This document shows, one piece after another, positions 56,979-64,000 of a stretch of 64,000 nucleotides of DNA. How positions within the stretch are numbered: the stretch's first letter is position 1; each line of letters opens with the position of its first letter. The position numbers and the translations under genes were made by a program. Source of the stretch: Salinimonas profundi (GTDB lineage: Bacteria > Pseudomonadota > Gammaproteobacteria > Enterobacterales > Alteromonadaceae); NCBI RefSeq assembly GCF_014750655.1, contig NZ_JABBXD010000006.1, forward strand, positions 124,001 through 188,000, read 5' to 3'. The notes under the pieces are model-generated. The model did not search any database, was not told where the DNA came from, and was given only the letters and a program-made list of their open reading frames with translations.

Positions 56979-57080
56979 TTTACCCATGTCCGCTGAAGGT
57001 GGCTTTTGTGATAAATGCGTTTGACGTTCATTTTGTAACAGGGACCAAAGGGAAAACCGGCGTATCAGATTACTGTTATC

Positions 57081-57094
57081 TGTAAGCGCTTACA
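57081..57094. promoter_or_regulatory. LacI-type operator, copy 4 (perfect)
   Basis: TGTAAGCGCTTACA is a perfect 14-base palindrome with central CG, 36 bases upstream of the TonB receptor start. It resembles CcpA-type cre and sugar-utilisation LacI sites. It likely represses the receptor promoter when the glucan is absent. Confidence 0.85.
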
Positions 57095-57130
57095 AGAAAG
57101 CGGACGTTGTTAATCAGGCTGGGGAAACAC

Positions 57131-60088
57131 ATGAAAACTACTACATTTAATAAAACACGTATTGCGACATGTTTGTCGCTTGCGATGGGTGCGATGTTAT
57201 CGCATCAGGCTATGGCTCAGGAAGCGCAGGCCGATGAGCAGGAAATTGAAGCAGGTAACTTCGAAGTTATCGAAGTAAGCGGTATCCGTGAAAGTTTGAC
57301 CAAAGCAATGCTGACAAAGAAAGCAGCATCAGGTGTGGTAGACGCTATCTCAGCTGAAGATATTGGTAAATTCCCGGACACCAACCTTGCAGAATCTCTA
57401 CAACGTATCACCGGTGTTGCAATCGACAGAAGCAACGGTGAAGGTAGCCGTATCACGGTTCGTGGTTTCGGCCCGGACTACAACCTGGTAACGCTGAACG
57501 GCCGTCAAATGCCGGCTGCAAATATCGAAGCGACCAGTGCATCATCTTCTCGTTCTTTTGACTTTGCCAATCTGGCATCAGAAGGCGTATCGGCTGTTGA
57601 AGTATTTAAAACCAGCCTGGCGTCACAGCCTACCGGTGGTATCGGTTCTACCGTTAACCTGGTTACGGCAAAGCCACTAAGCAACCCGGGCCTTAAGGCC
57701 AGCGTGGGTGCCAAGGGTGTTATTGATAACTCAACGGAAACCGGCAGCACAATTACACCGGAAGTGTCAGGTATCTATAGCCAGACATTTGCGGACGATA
57801 CATTCGGTATTCAGTTAATTGGTTCTTATCAGGATCGTGATGCAGGCGCAGCAGTAGCTGAAACCGGCAACGGCTGGTACACCATTCGTGGTGACGGCGG
57901 TGACTGGGGTTCACTACCACGTGACGGTAGTTTCACTAACCTGCCTGGACCGAACGATCTGTACTCAGTACCTCGTAACCTGGCGTACAACTTCGACGAG
58001 ATTCGTCGTACCCGTACTAACGGTCAGCTGACTTTACAATATCGTCCTATCGACGATTTGACAGCAACACTTGATTACACGTATTCAGAGCTTGAAACCC
58101 GCACCATGCGTCAGCAGCTGTCTACCTGGTTCAACGGCGTTCCAGCATTCGGTGAGTATACGCCTGGCACCAACACTGAAGGTTCAGTAATGGGTCCGGT
58201 AATCTATGCGGATGCAACATGCTGTGATATCGGTTTAGGTACCAGCGATTACACTGCGGTTAACGAAAACAACTCAATCGGTCTGAACGTAGAGTGGATG
58301 GCGACAGATAACCTGACGCTGGAAGTGGATTATCACGTATCTGACGCTGAAGCCGGTCCTAAGAACAATCTGGGCAGCAACAACGTTGTTTCAGCGGTTC
58401 AGTTCGACCGTGTACTGACTGAAGTAGACTATTCACAGGATTTCCCTGTGATGGATATTACCTATGCAGACGGCGTGAATGGTTTAAGTGCTGATCGCAT
58501 GCTGACATCTGGTACGTCTATCCGTAACAGCTACATGAAGTCTGAAATCGACCAGCTTCAGTTCCGCGGTAATTACTACCTGGACGAAGGTATCATCACC
58601 AGCATCGATTTTGGATTATCTGCCATCGAAGTGAAAAACCGTTCAGCTTACTCTGTCGCACAGCGTGATACGTGGGGTGGTTATGGTACACCGGAAGATT
58701 ATCCGGATGATATCTTCATGCAGGAAAACCTGCCAGGTCGTTTTGACGATGTACTGGGCAGCAACGGTGCGGATCTTGAGCCGTTCTACTATGGCTCTAA
58801 TCTGGGCGACCTTATCAGCGCAATCTCTTCAATCGCTGTTGAAACAGGCGACAACCTTGGTCCGTGTGGCACAACACTGTGTATGGATCCTAATTACCAG
58901 GTTGACCGTCGTACGACAGAAGAGCAATGGGCTGCCTATCTGCAGGCGAACATGCAGTTTGATATCGGTAATATGCCAGCATGGTTATCTATCGGTGCGC
59001 GCTATGAAGATACAACCGTAGATTCTAGTGCACAGGTTCCTGAGATTGCGTACCTGCGCTGGGATGGCGCCAACGAATTTGGTCTGGTCCCAGGTGACTA
59101 CCAGTTCACATCACTGGACGGTGGCTACGATCACTTCCTGCCTTCTGTTGACTTCAAAGTTGAAGTACTGGAAGACTGGTTTGTACGTGCCTCTTACAGC
59201 AAGACCATCACGCGTCCTGGTTATGCTGATATCCAGGGTGGTCTGACGGTTAACCAGCTGGCACGTTTCAATGGCGGTACCGGCGGTGCGGGTAACCCGA
59301 ATCTGTTACCATTTGAATCAACTAACTTCGATATCTCTACCGAGTTCTATTACGGTGAAGGTAGCTACGTATCTGTTGCTTACTTTGATAAAGAAGTAGA
59401 TAACTTTATCGGTACTGACACTTACACCGACACCTTGTTCGATATCGCAACGCCAATCGGTGGTCCGCGTTACGACGAAGCTGTTGCTGCAGTGGGTGAC
59501 GATCTTGGTGCAATCCGTGACTATTTCATCAGCCAGGGTTATACCAATGAAGCCGGTGAGATTGTAGGTCTGGACGGCGAAGATCCGTTACTGCCGATTA
59601 CGGTTACTCAGCCGGTTAACTCTGATGCCAGCCGTTCGGTTGACGGTATGGAGTTTGCGGTACAGCACATCTTCGGTGATACTGGTTTCGGCGCTATCGT
59701 TAACTACACCATGGTTGACGGTGATGTAGAATATGATAACTACAGCACTGAAACACAGTTTGTACTGTTAGGTCTGAGCGACACTGCCAACGCAGTATTG
59801 TTCTACGAAATGGATGCATGGGAAGTGCGTGCAGCGTGGAACTGGCGTGACAAGTTCCTGGCAGCAACCGTTGATGGTAACGGTGGTCAGAACCCAACGT
59901 ATGTTGAAGCCTACGACCAGTTAGATGTTAACGTTCGCTATGCGGTTAACGAAAATCTGGAAGTGTTTGTTGAAGGTATCAACGTTACTGGTGAGTACCA
60001 GCGTTCTCACCAACGTCATCCGAACATGCTGGTTAACATCGCTGACGTAGAACCACGTTACAATATTGGTGTACGTTACGCGTTCTAA
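57131..60088 (+). CDS. TonB-dependent receptor (probable beta-glucan oligosaccharide importer)
   Basis: A 985-residue outer-membrane receptor. A signal peptide ends near HQAMAQ. The TonB box is FEVIEVSGIRESL, followed by the plug (SAEDIGKFPDTNLAESLQRITGVAIDRSNGEGSRITVRGFGPDYNLVTLNG), typical of the TonB-Xanth-Caul group used for oligosaccharides, and a barrel ending VEPRYNIGVRYAF. I use the ATG at 57131, after GGGGAAACAC. A perfect LacI-type operator overlaps its promoter region and it is divergent from a GH3 enzyme and a sugar transporter, so beta-glucans such as laminarin or cellodextrins are the likely ligands. Receptor class is sure, ligand is inferred. Confidence 0.94.
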   Translation: MKTTTFNKTRIATCLSLAMGAMLSHQAMAQEAQADEQEIEAGNFEVIEVSGIRESLTKAMLTKKAASGVVDAISAEDIGKFPDTNLAESLQRITGVAIDRSNGEGSRITVRGFGPDYNLVTLNGRQMPAANIEATSASSSRSFDFANLASEGVSAVEVFKTSLASQPTGGIGSTVNLVTAKPLSNPGLKASVGAKGVIDNSTETGSTITPEVSGIYSQTFADDTFGIQLIGSYQDRDAGAAVAETGNGWYTIRGDGGDWGSLPRDGSFTNLPGPNDLYSVPRNLAYNFDEIRRTRTNGQLTLQYRPIDDLTATLDYTYSELETRTMRQQLSTWFNGVPAFGEYTPGTNTEGSVMGPVIYADATCCDIGLGTSDYTAVNENNSIGLNVEWMATDNLTLEVDYHVSDAEAGPKNNLGSNNVVSAVQFDRVLTEVDYSQDFPVMDITYADGVNGLSADRMLTSGTSIRNSYMKSEIDQLQFRGNYYLDEGIITSIDFGLSAIEVKNRSAYSVAQRDTWGGYGTPEDYPDDIFMQENLPGRFDDVLGSNGADLEPFYYGSNLGDLISAISSIAVETGDNLGPCGTTLCMDPNYQVDRRTTEEQWAAYLQANMQFDIGNMPAWLSIGARYEDTTVDSSAQVPEIAYLRWDGANEFGLVPGDYQFTSLDGGYDHFLPSVDFKVEVLEDWFVRASYSKTITRPGYADIQGGLTVNQLARFNGGTGGAGNPNLLPFESTNFDISTEFYYGEGSYVSVAYFDKEVDNFIGTDTYTDTLFDIATPIGGPRYDEAVAAVGDDLGAIRDYFISQGYTNEAGEIVGLDGEDPLLPITVTQPVNSDASRSVDGMEFAVQHIFGDTGFGAIVNYTMVDGDVEYDNYSTETQFVLLGLSDTANAVLFYEMDAWEVRAAWNWRDKFLAATVDGNGGQNPTYVEAYDQLDVNVRYAVNENLEVFVEGINVTGEYQRSHQRHPNMLVNIADVEPRYNIGVRYAF

Positions 60089-60110
60089 TTAGCAGAACGT
60101 CTCTTAATGT

Positions 60111-60134
60111 GGCATCGCCGGTTACGGCGGTGCC
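60111..60134 (+). terminator. Hairpin after the TonB receptor gene
   Basis: GGCATCGCCG, GTTA and CGGCGGTGCC form a 10-bp stem with one G-T pair, 22 bases after the receptor stop, followed by CTTTAAG. It may reduce transcription into the halogenase genes. Confidence 0.6.
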
Positions 60135-60239
60135 CTTTAAGTAACGCTCAGTAAGTTACCAGGTACGGGTGATTTACTCAGCGTTATTTTTGTTTATGAA
60201 TCTGGTGATTACGATTCGTCGTCGTGTCAGGAGTTTACC

Positions 60240-61790
60240 GTGTATCAGTCTGACTCAGTTAATTCCATCATCGTGCTTGGCGGTGGTACAGCAGGCTGGC
60301 TGACAGCCGCCGTTATTGCTGCTGAACACGATATTGCAAAACGTCAGGACCTGACGGTGACAGTGGTTGAGTCACCGCAAGTCAAAACCCTGGGCGTGGG
60401 AGAAGGTACCTGGCCCACTATGCGCGATACTCTGCGCAGAATTGGTATCAGTGAAACTGAGTTTCTTATTCGCTGTGATGCATCGTTTAAACAGGGCACC
60501 TGCTTTAAACAGTGGACAGGCACCGGCGGCGATGACACCTATTACCATCCTTTCGATTTACCCACAGGTTTCTTTGAGACTGATCTCGCGCTTTGGTGGG
60601 CTGCCGAAAAACCCGATGCTGACTTTGCCGATATATTTTCTGCCCAGCCCGCTTTGTGCGCTGCCGGCAAGGCGCCCAGACAGCTGCAAACACCTGCTTA
60701 TGCGGCGGTGGCTAATTATGGTTATCACCTGGATGCCAACAAATTTGCTGACATGCTTCGCGAACATTGCGTAGACGTGTTGGGTGTTAAGCACATCAGT
60801 GCGCACGTCCAGGATATTCAGTGCGATAAAGACAATTACCTGACGGCACTGCGCACTGAAGCCGGAGACATCCGGGGCGACTTGTTTGTCGATTGCAGCG
60901 GCTTTGCCGCACGACTGATTGGTCAGCACTATGGTAGCGCTTTTAACAGCGTCTCAGATGTACTTAAAAATGACACGGCAATGGCGGTGCAGGCGCCGTA
61001 TGCAGACGCTGAGTGCGACATTGCCTCTGCCACGATATCTACCGCACACAAAAATGGCTGGATCTGGGATATCGCCCTGCCCCACCGAAAAGGCGTAGGC
61101 TGTGTTTACAGCAGCGAATTTTGCAGCGACGATGAAGCGACAGAAACACTGCTTCGCTACCTAAAAAATGACTCTGTCACCGCACCGGTGAATGCCGACG
61201 CCATCAGAAAAATATCCTTTACGCCGGGTTACCGCGAAACGCCGTGGATTAAGAACTGCGTAGCCGTTGGAACATCTGCCGGCTTTTTTGAGCCTTTAGA
61301 AGCCTCTGCGCTGGTAATGACGGAATTAGCGGCCTTACATATCGCGCGTCAGTTACCGCGCAGTAAACCTGAGCTGGCACCGATCAGCCGTCAGTTTAAT
61401 CGTAGTTTTGCCACTAAATGGCAACGTATTATCGACTTTCTGAAGCTCCACTATGTATTAAGCGCCCGTACTGACAGTGACTACTGGCAGGCAATGGCTA
61501 ATACAGACAGTGCCTCTGATCAGCTTCAGGATTGGCTGCACATGTGGCAACACCGCCCGATTAATCAGCATGACTTTTTATACCAGGATGAGGTTTTCCC
61601 TCAGGCCAGCTATTTATATATTCTGAACGGGATGGGCTTTGCTCAGTCCGCCCCTTACCATCATAATAACGATACCAACCGGTTCATTCAGCAAAACGAA
61701 AAACGAAAGCAACAATTACTTGCGGGTTTGCCCTCAAACCGTAATTATCTGAATGCCCTCAATCAGTACCGGCAACAAAGCGCCGGGTAA
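60240..61790 (+). CDS. Flavin-dependent tryptophan halogenase family protein (first copy)
   Basis: A 516-residue FAD-dependent halogenase-like protein. The FAD site is VLGGGTAGWLTAAVIA; the active-site lysine of PrnA-type enzymes appears in CDASFKQGTCFKQW; and GWIWDIALPHRKG corresponds to the halogenase WxWxIP segment, here with ALP in place of IP. The segment VGEGTWPTMRDTLRRIG is the family's conserved GVGEAT region. GTG start at 60240. The substrate is unknown: such proteins are common next to TonB receptors in carbohydrate loci of marine bacteria and may not act on free tryptophan. It begins a compact run with SapC, cupin and a second halogenase gene. Confidence 0.92.
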   Translation: MYQSDSVNSIIVLGGGTAGWLTAAVIAAEHDIAKRQDLTVTVVESPQVKTLGVGEGTWPTMRDTLRRIGISETEFLIRCDASFKQGTCFKQWTGTGGDDTYYHPFDLPTGFFETDLALWWAAEKPDADFADIFSAQPALCAAGKAPRQLQTPAYAAVANYGYHLDANKFADMLREHCVDVLGVKHISAHVQDIQCDKDNYLTALRTEAGDIRGDLFVDCSGFAARLIGQHYGSAFNSVSDVLKNDTAMAVQAPYADAECDIASATISTAHKNGWIWDIALPHRKGVGCVYSSEFCSDDEATETLLRYLKNDSVTAPVNADAIRKISFTPGYRETPWIKNCVAVGTSAGFFEPLEASALVMTELAALHIARQLPRSKPELAPISRQFNRSFATKWQRIIDFLKLHYVLSARTDSDYWQAMANTDSASDQLQDWLHMWQHRPINQHDFLYQDEVFPQASYLYILNGMGFAQSAPYHHNNDTNRFIQQNEKRKQQLLAGLPSNRNYLNALNQYRQQSAG

Positions 61791-61802
61791 ACAGGAGTGC
61801 CC

Positions 61803-62504
61803 ATGGCAAATCATGTTCTGCTTAATAATGTTGAGCACAAAAATTTGAAAATTCGTCAGGTACACGGCGAAAAGTATAATGAAAATCAAATGTGTGTACC
61901 TGTCTTTCCTGCTGAAATGCGCCTGGCACAAGCGCACTACCCGCTGATGTTCGCCAAAGATAAAGAAGGCAATTATCAGATGGTGGCATTGCTGGGCTTT
62001 GAACAGGGTGAAAACCTGTTTTTAGACGGTGATCAATGGCTGGCCAGCTATAAACCTTTGGTTATCGAGAAAGGCCCGTTTCTGATTGGCCGAAATGACC
62101 AGCAGCCTGATCAGCTCAGTATCCACATTGATATGGATGATGACAGAGTTAACGAACAGGACGGTGAAGCCATATTCTTACCTCACGGCGGCACCACTGA
62201 ATACACAGATAACATCAGCAATGTGCTAAGCGCCCTTCACGAAGGTCAGCAAGCACATCAGGCATTTATTGAAAAGTGTGACGCTTTGTCGCTGATCGAA
62301 CCGTTTGTATTGGATATCGATATGGACAATGCCGGCACGCAACGTCTGGCAGGCTTTTTTACTATTAATGAAGACACCTTTGCCAGCCTGACCAATGAGC
62401 AAATTATTGAGCTGCGCAATGCCGACTGCCTTGAATCAGTCTATATGATGCTGGCTTCACTCTCGCAGCTTTCTTCACTTATCCGCAAGAAAAAAGCCGC
62501 CTGA
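61803..62504 (+). CDS. SapC family protein
   Basis: About 233 residues of the SapC family (PF07277), named after a Campylobacter surface-layer-associated protein. The pattern is HKNLKIRQVHGEKYNENQMCVPVFPAEMRLAQAHYPLMFAKD near the N-terminus and ALLGFEQGENLFLDGDQWLASYKPLVIEKGPFLIG. No signal peptide or membrane segment, so cytoplasmic. Biochemical role unknown; genes of this family recur beside TonB receptors and tryptophan halogenases. I use the ATG at 61803, with AGGAG five bases upstream; a GTG two codons earlier is in frame. It is one base from the next gene, so it is translated as part of an operon. Confidence 0.9.
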   Translation: MANHVLLNNVEHKNLKIRQVHGEKYNENQMCVPVFPAEMRLAQAHYPLMFAKDKEGNYQMVALLGFEQGENLFLDGDQWLASYKPLVIEKGPFLIGRNDQQPDQLSIHIDMDDDRVNEQDGEAIFLPHGGTTEYTDNISNVLSALHEGQQAHQAFIEKCDALSLIEPFVLDIDMDNAGTQRLAGFFTINEDTFASLTNEQIIELRNADCLESVYMMLASLSQLSSLIRKKKAA

Positions 62505-62505
62505 T

Positions 62506-63507
62506 ATGCAACCGGTAGCCACGGCCCCCTGCCCCGACGATAACCAGTTACTGGCGCATCTGCGCAGTTTGCGCGAGCCGCAGGTCATGCGGGGCCTGGT
62601 TTCCCACTGGCCAGTAGTAAAGGCCGCTAAGACCTCCAATGAGGCGTTGGTGGATTATCTGTCCCGGTTCGACAACAACACTGTGGTGGACAGCTTACAC
62701 CTTGAGGCCAGACATGACGGCCGGATGTTTTATAACGAGAACATGGACGGCTTTAATTTTTCGCGCAAGCGCCAGCCGTTTATGTCAGCACTACATGCGT
62801 TACTCGAGCGTCAGCATTCAGCTGAAGCGGACTCGCTGTACGTTGGCTCAACCAGCGTCGCGCATTGTCTGCCGGGTTTTTTGACTGAAAACCCTATTGC
62901 GCTGGAAGAGGCCGACCCGTTAGCGACGTTGTGGATAGGTAACAAGAGTCGTATTGCTGCGCATTATGATGCACCAGATAATCTGATTTGTGTCACTGCA
63001 GGTAAGCGCAAAGTCACCTTATTTCCGCCTGAACAAGTGGAAAATTTATACGTGGGCCCGCTGCATATTACACCAGCGGGTCAAGCAGTAAGCCTGGTAG
63101 ATTTTCACGCACCGGATTTTGAGAAATTTCCCCGCTTTCGTGAGGCACTGGCGCAGGCGCAGACAGTTGAACTGGAACCGGGCGATGCCCTCTTCATTCC
63201 ATCGATGTGGTGGCATCATATAGAAGGGCAACAAAGCCTGAACATGCTGGTGAATTTCTGGTGGCGCGACGCGCCGGCGCATCTGGGAAGAAGTGAGAAT
63301 GCGCTTTATCATGCATTATTAGCGCTAAAAGCCCTGCCGGATAAAGAACGTCAGGCATGGCAAGCGATGTTTAATTTTTATGTGTTTGGTCAGGATCAGG
63401 ACCGGTTCGACCATATTCCCGATGCGCTTAAAGGCCCATTGGGCGAGCAAAGTGAGCAAACCCAGCGGCAATTTCGCGCCTGGCTGGCAAATCACTTAAA
63501 GCAGTAA
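62506..63507 (+). CDS. Cupin-like / JmjC-type Fe(II)-2-oxoglutarate oxygenase family protein
   Basis: A 333-residue cupin_8 protein. The metal ligands are probably H and D in AAHYDAPDN and the distal histidine in SMWWHHIEG; these are the HxD...H triad of factor-inhibiting-HIF-like hydroxylases. ICVTAGKRKVTLFPPEQVENLY is the typical strand that follows. Such enzymes hydroxylate proteins or small molecules using 2-oxoglutarate. Its position between SapC and the second halogenase suggests joint action on one substrate. It starts one base after the SapC stop. Function inferred from fold only. Confidence 0.9.
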   Translation: MQPVATAPCPDDNQLLAHLRSLREPQVMRGLVSHWPVVKAAKTSNEALVDYLSRFDNNTVVDSLHLEARHDGRMFYNENMDGFNFSRKRQPFMSALHALLERQHSAEADSLYVGSTSVAHCLPGFLTENPIALEEADPLATLWIGNKSRIAAHYDAPDNLICVTAGKRKVTLFPPEQVENLYVGPLHITPAGQAVSLVDFHAPDFEKFPRFREALAQAQTVELEPGDALFIPSMWWHHIEGQQSLNMLVNFWWRDAPAHLGRSENALYHALLALKALPDKERQAWQAMFNFYVFGQDQDRFDHIPDALKGPLGEQSEQTQRQFRAWLANHLKQ

Positions 63508-63519
63508 AAGGTGAGTAAA

Positions 63520-64000
63520 ATGAATCAGGCCCAGAAAAAAACACGGGTAGTCATCGCCGGCGGTGGTACCGCTGGCTGGATGGCAGCGGCAGCGCTGACC
63601 CGGGTGCTGAAAAATAAAGTTGATGTCACTCTCGTTGAAAGCTCTGAAATCGGCACGGTGGGTGTCGGCGAAGCTACCATTCCGACACTGGTGTTCTTTC
63701 ATAAACTGCTCAAACTCAGCGAGCAGGAATTTATGTCTGAAACCAACGCGACCTATAAGCTGGGCATCAACTTTGAAAACTGGAAAGATCTTGATCACAG
63801 CTACCTGCACGCCTTTGGTGTTACCGGAAAGGACTGTTGGGCTGCGGGATTTCAGCATTTCTGGCTGCGCGGCCTCAAAGAGGGGCTGAGCGGCGACTTC
63901 GGCGATTATTGCCTGGAACGGCAAGCGGCAGAAGCTAACAAATTTGCCCATCTACCTAATAATGGCCTGAATTACGCTTACCACATTGATGCCACCAGCT
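63520..64000 (+). CDS. Flavin-dependent tryptophan halogenase family protein (second copy, partial)
   Basis: The first 160 residues are present; the gene continues past the window. The FAD loop VVIAGGGTAGWMAAAAL, the GVGEATIPTL motif and a lysine in NATYKLGINFENW (equivalent to the PrnA active-site lysine) are all intact. It is a distinct paralogue of the 60240 gene, with the more classical GVGEATIP sequence. The ATG at 63520 is preceded by AAAGGTG; a GTG three codons earlier is in frame. Confidence 0.92.
   Translation, partial: MNQAQKKTRVVIAGGGTAGWMAAAALTRVLKNKVDVTLVESSEIGTVGVGEATIPTLVFFHKLLKLSEQEFMSETNATYKLGINFENWKDLDHSYLHAFGVTGKDCWAAGFQHFWLRGLKEGLSGDFGDYCLERQAAEANKFAHLPNNGLNYAYHIDATS

Larger units (their letters stand above)
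56541..57130. other. Divergent control region with four LacI-type operators
   Basis: A 590-base AT-rich region between the leftward transporter-GH3 genes and the rightward TonB receptor. It holds four copies of a TGTAAGCGCTTACA-like palindrome, listed separately. A plus-strand frame (56767-57024, 85 codons) lacks family features and lies across two operators, so I do not call it a gene. Confidence 0.8.

Noticed and set aside
56767..57024. An 85-codon plus-strand ORF between the transporter and TonB receptor genes
   Set aside because: It runs across two operator palindromes, has no ribosome binding site and no protein-like pattern.
63496..63951. A 151-codon minus-strand ORF opposite the second halogenase
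   Set aside because: The plus strand encodes the conserved FAD site and GVGEAT motif in full, so this is antisense noise.

Overview
The window looks like a chromosomal segment of a marine gammaproteobacterium close to Alteromonas (Alteromonadaceae). The evidence is a gammaproteobacterial housekeeping backbone (arcA, tldD/pmbA/darP, mreBCD-maf-rng-yhdP, mutY-yggX, trmB, rsmC), large TonB-dependent receptors with sugar-utilization neighbours, and an ArcA that matches the enterobacterial protein closely. The genus is an inference from gene content; no ribosomal RNA lies in the window.

Layout. (1) 1-13190: a glucuronate / glucuronoxylan locus. A TRAP transporter (dctM partial, dctQ, dctP), an exported GH67 alpha-glucuronidase and a TonB-dependent receptor run leftward. 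A GntR regulator, a LacI regulator and uxaC-uxuB-kdgK run rightward. Two palindromes sit where operators would be expected (7066-7075 and 9299-9314). Mannonate dehydratase (uxuA) and KDPG aldolase are not in the window. (2) 13248-16884: a PQQ-dependent dehydrogenase with a C-terminal cytochrome c, a sulfotransferase and a small membrane protein. (3) 17069-25707: an array of about twelve integron-type gene cassettes, nearly all ORFs on the minus strand and separated by attC-like sites, with no integron integrase in the window. It is a CALIN-type array (cluster of attC sites lacking an integrase). Most cassette products are unrecognised. The largest is an RloC-like ATPase with a zinc-hook motif and a possible anticodon-nuclease triad. 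The array lies between a truncated short-chain dehydrogenase and tRNA-Phe(GAA). (4) 26152-48132: housekeeping genes, including glgA, a histidine kinase gene directly before arcA, the TldD/TldE pair, and the mreBCD-maf-rng-yhdP-nitrilase-tldD run. (5) 48208-52556: phosphatase, acyltransferases and an MFS transporter, accessory in character. (6) 52750-64000: a beta-glucan/glucoside locus: GH3 lipoprotein, sugar MFS transporter, four copies of a LacI-type operator, a TonB receptor, then flavin-dependent halogenase, SapC-family protein, cupin-like (JmjC-type) protein and a second halogenase cut by the window end.

How it fits together. The two carbohydrate loci follow the same logic: TonB import across the outer membrane, glycosidase, inner-membrane transporter, and LacI/GntR control. 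The most unusual parts are the integrase-less cassette array with its RloC-like defence candidate, and the halogenase/SapC/cupin group attached to a beta-glucan-type TonB receptor locus.
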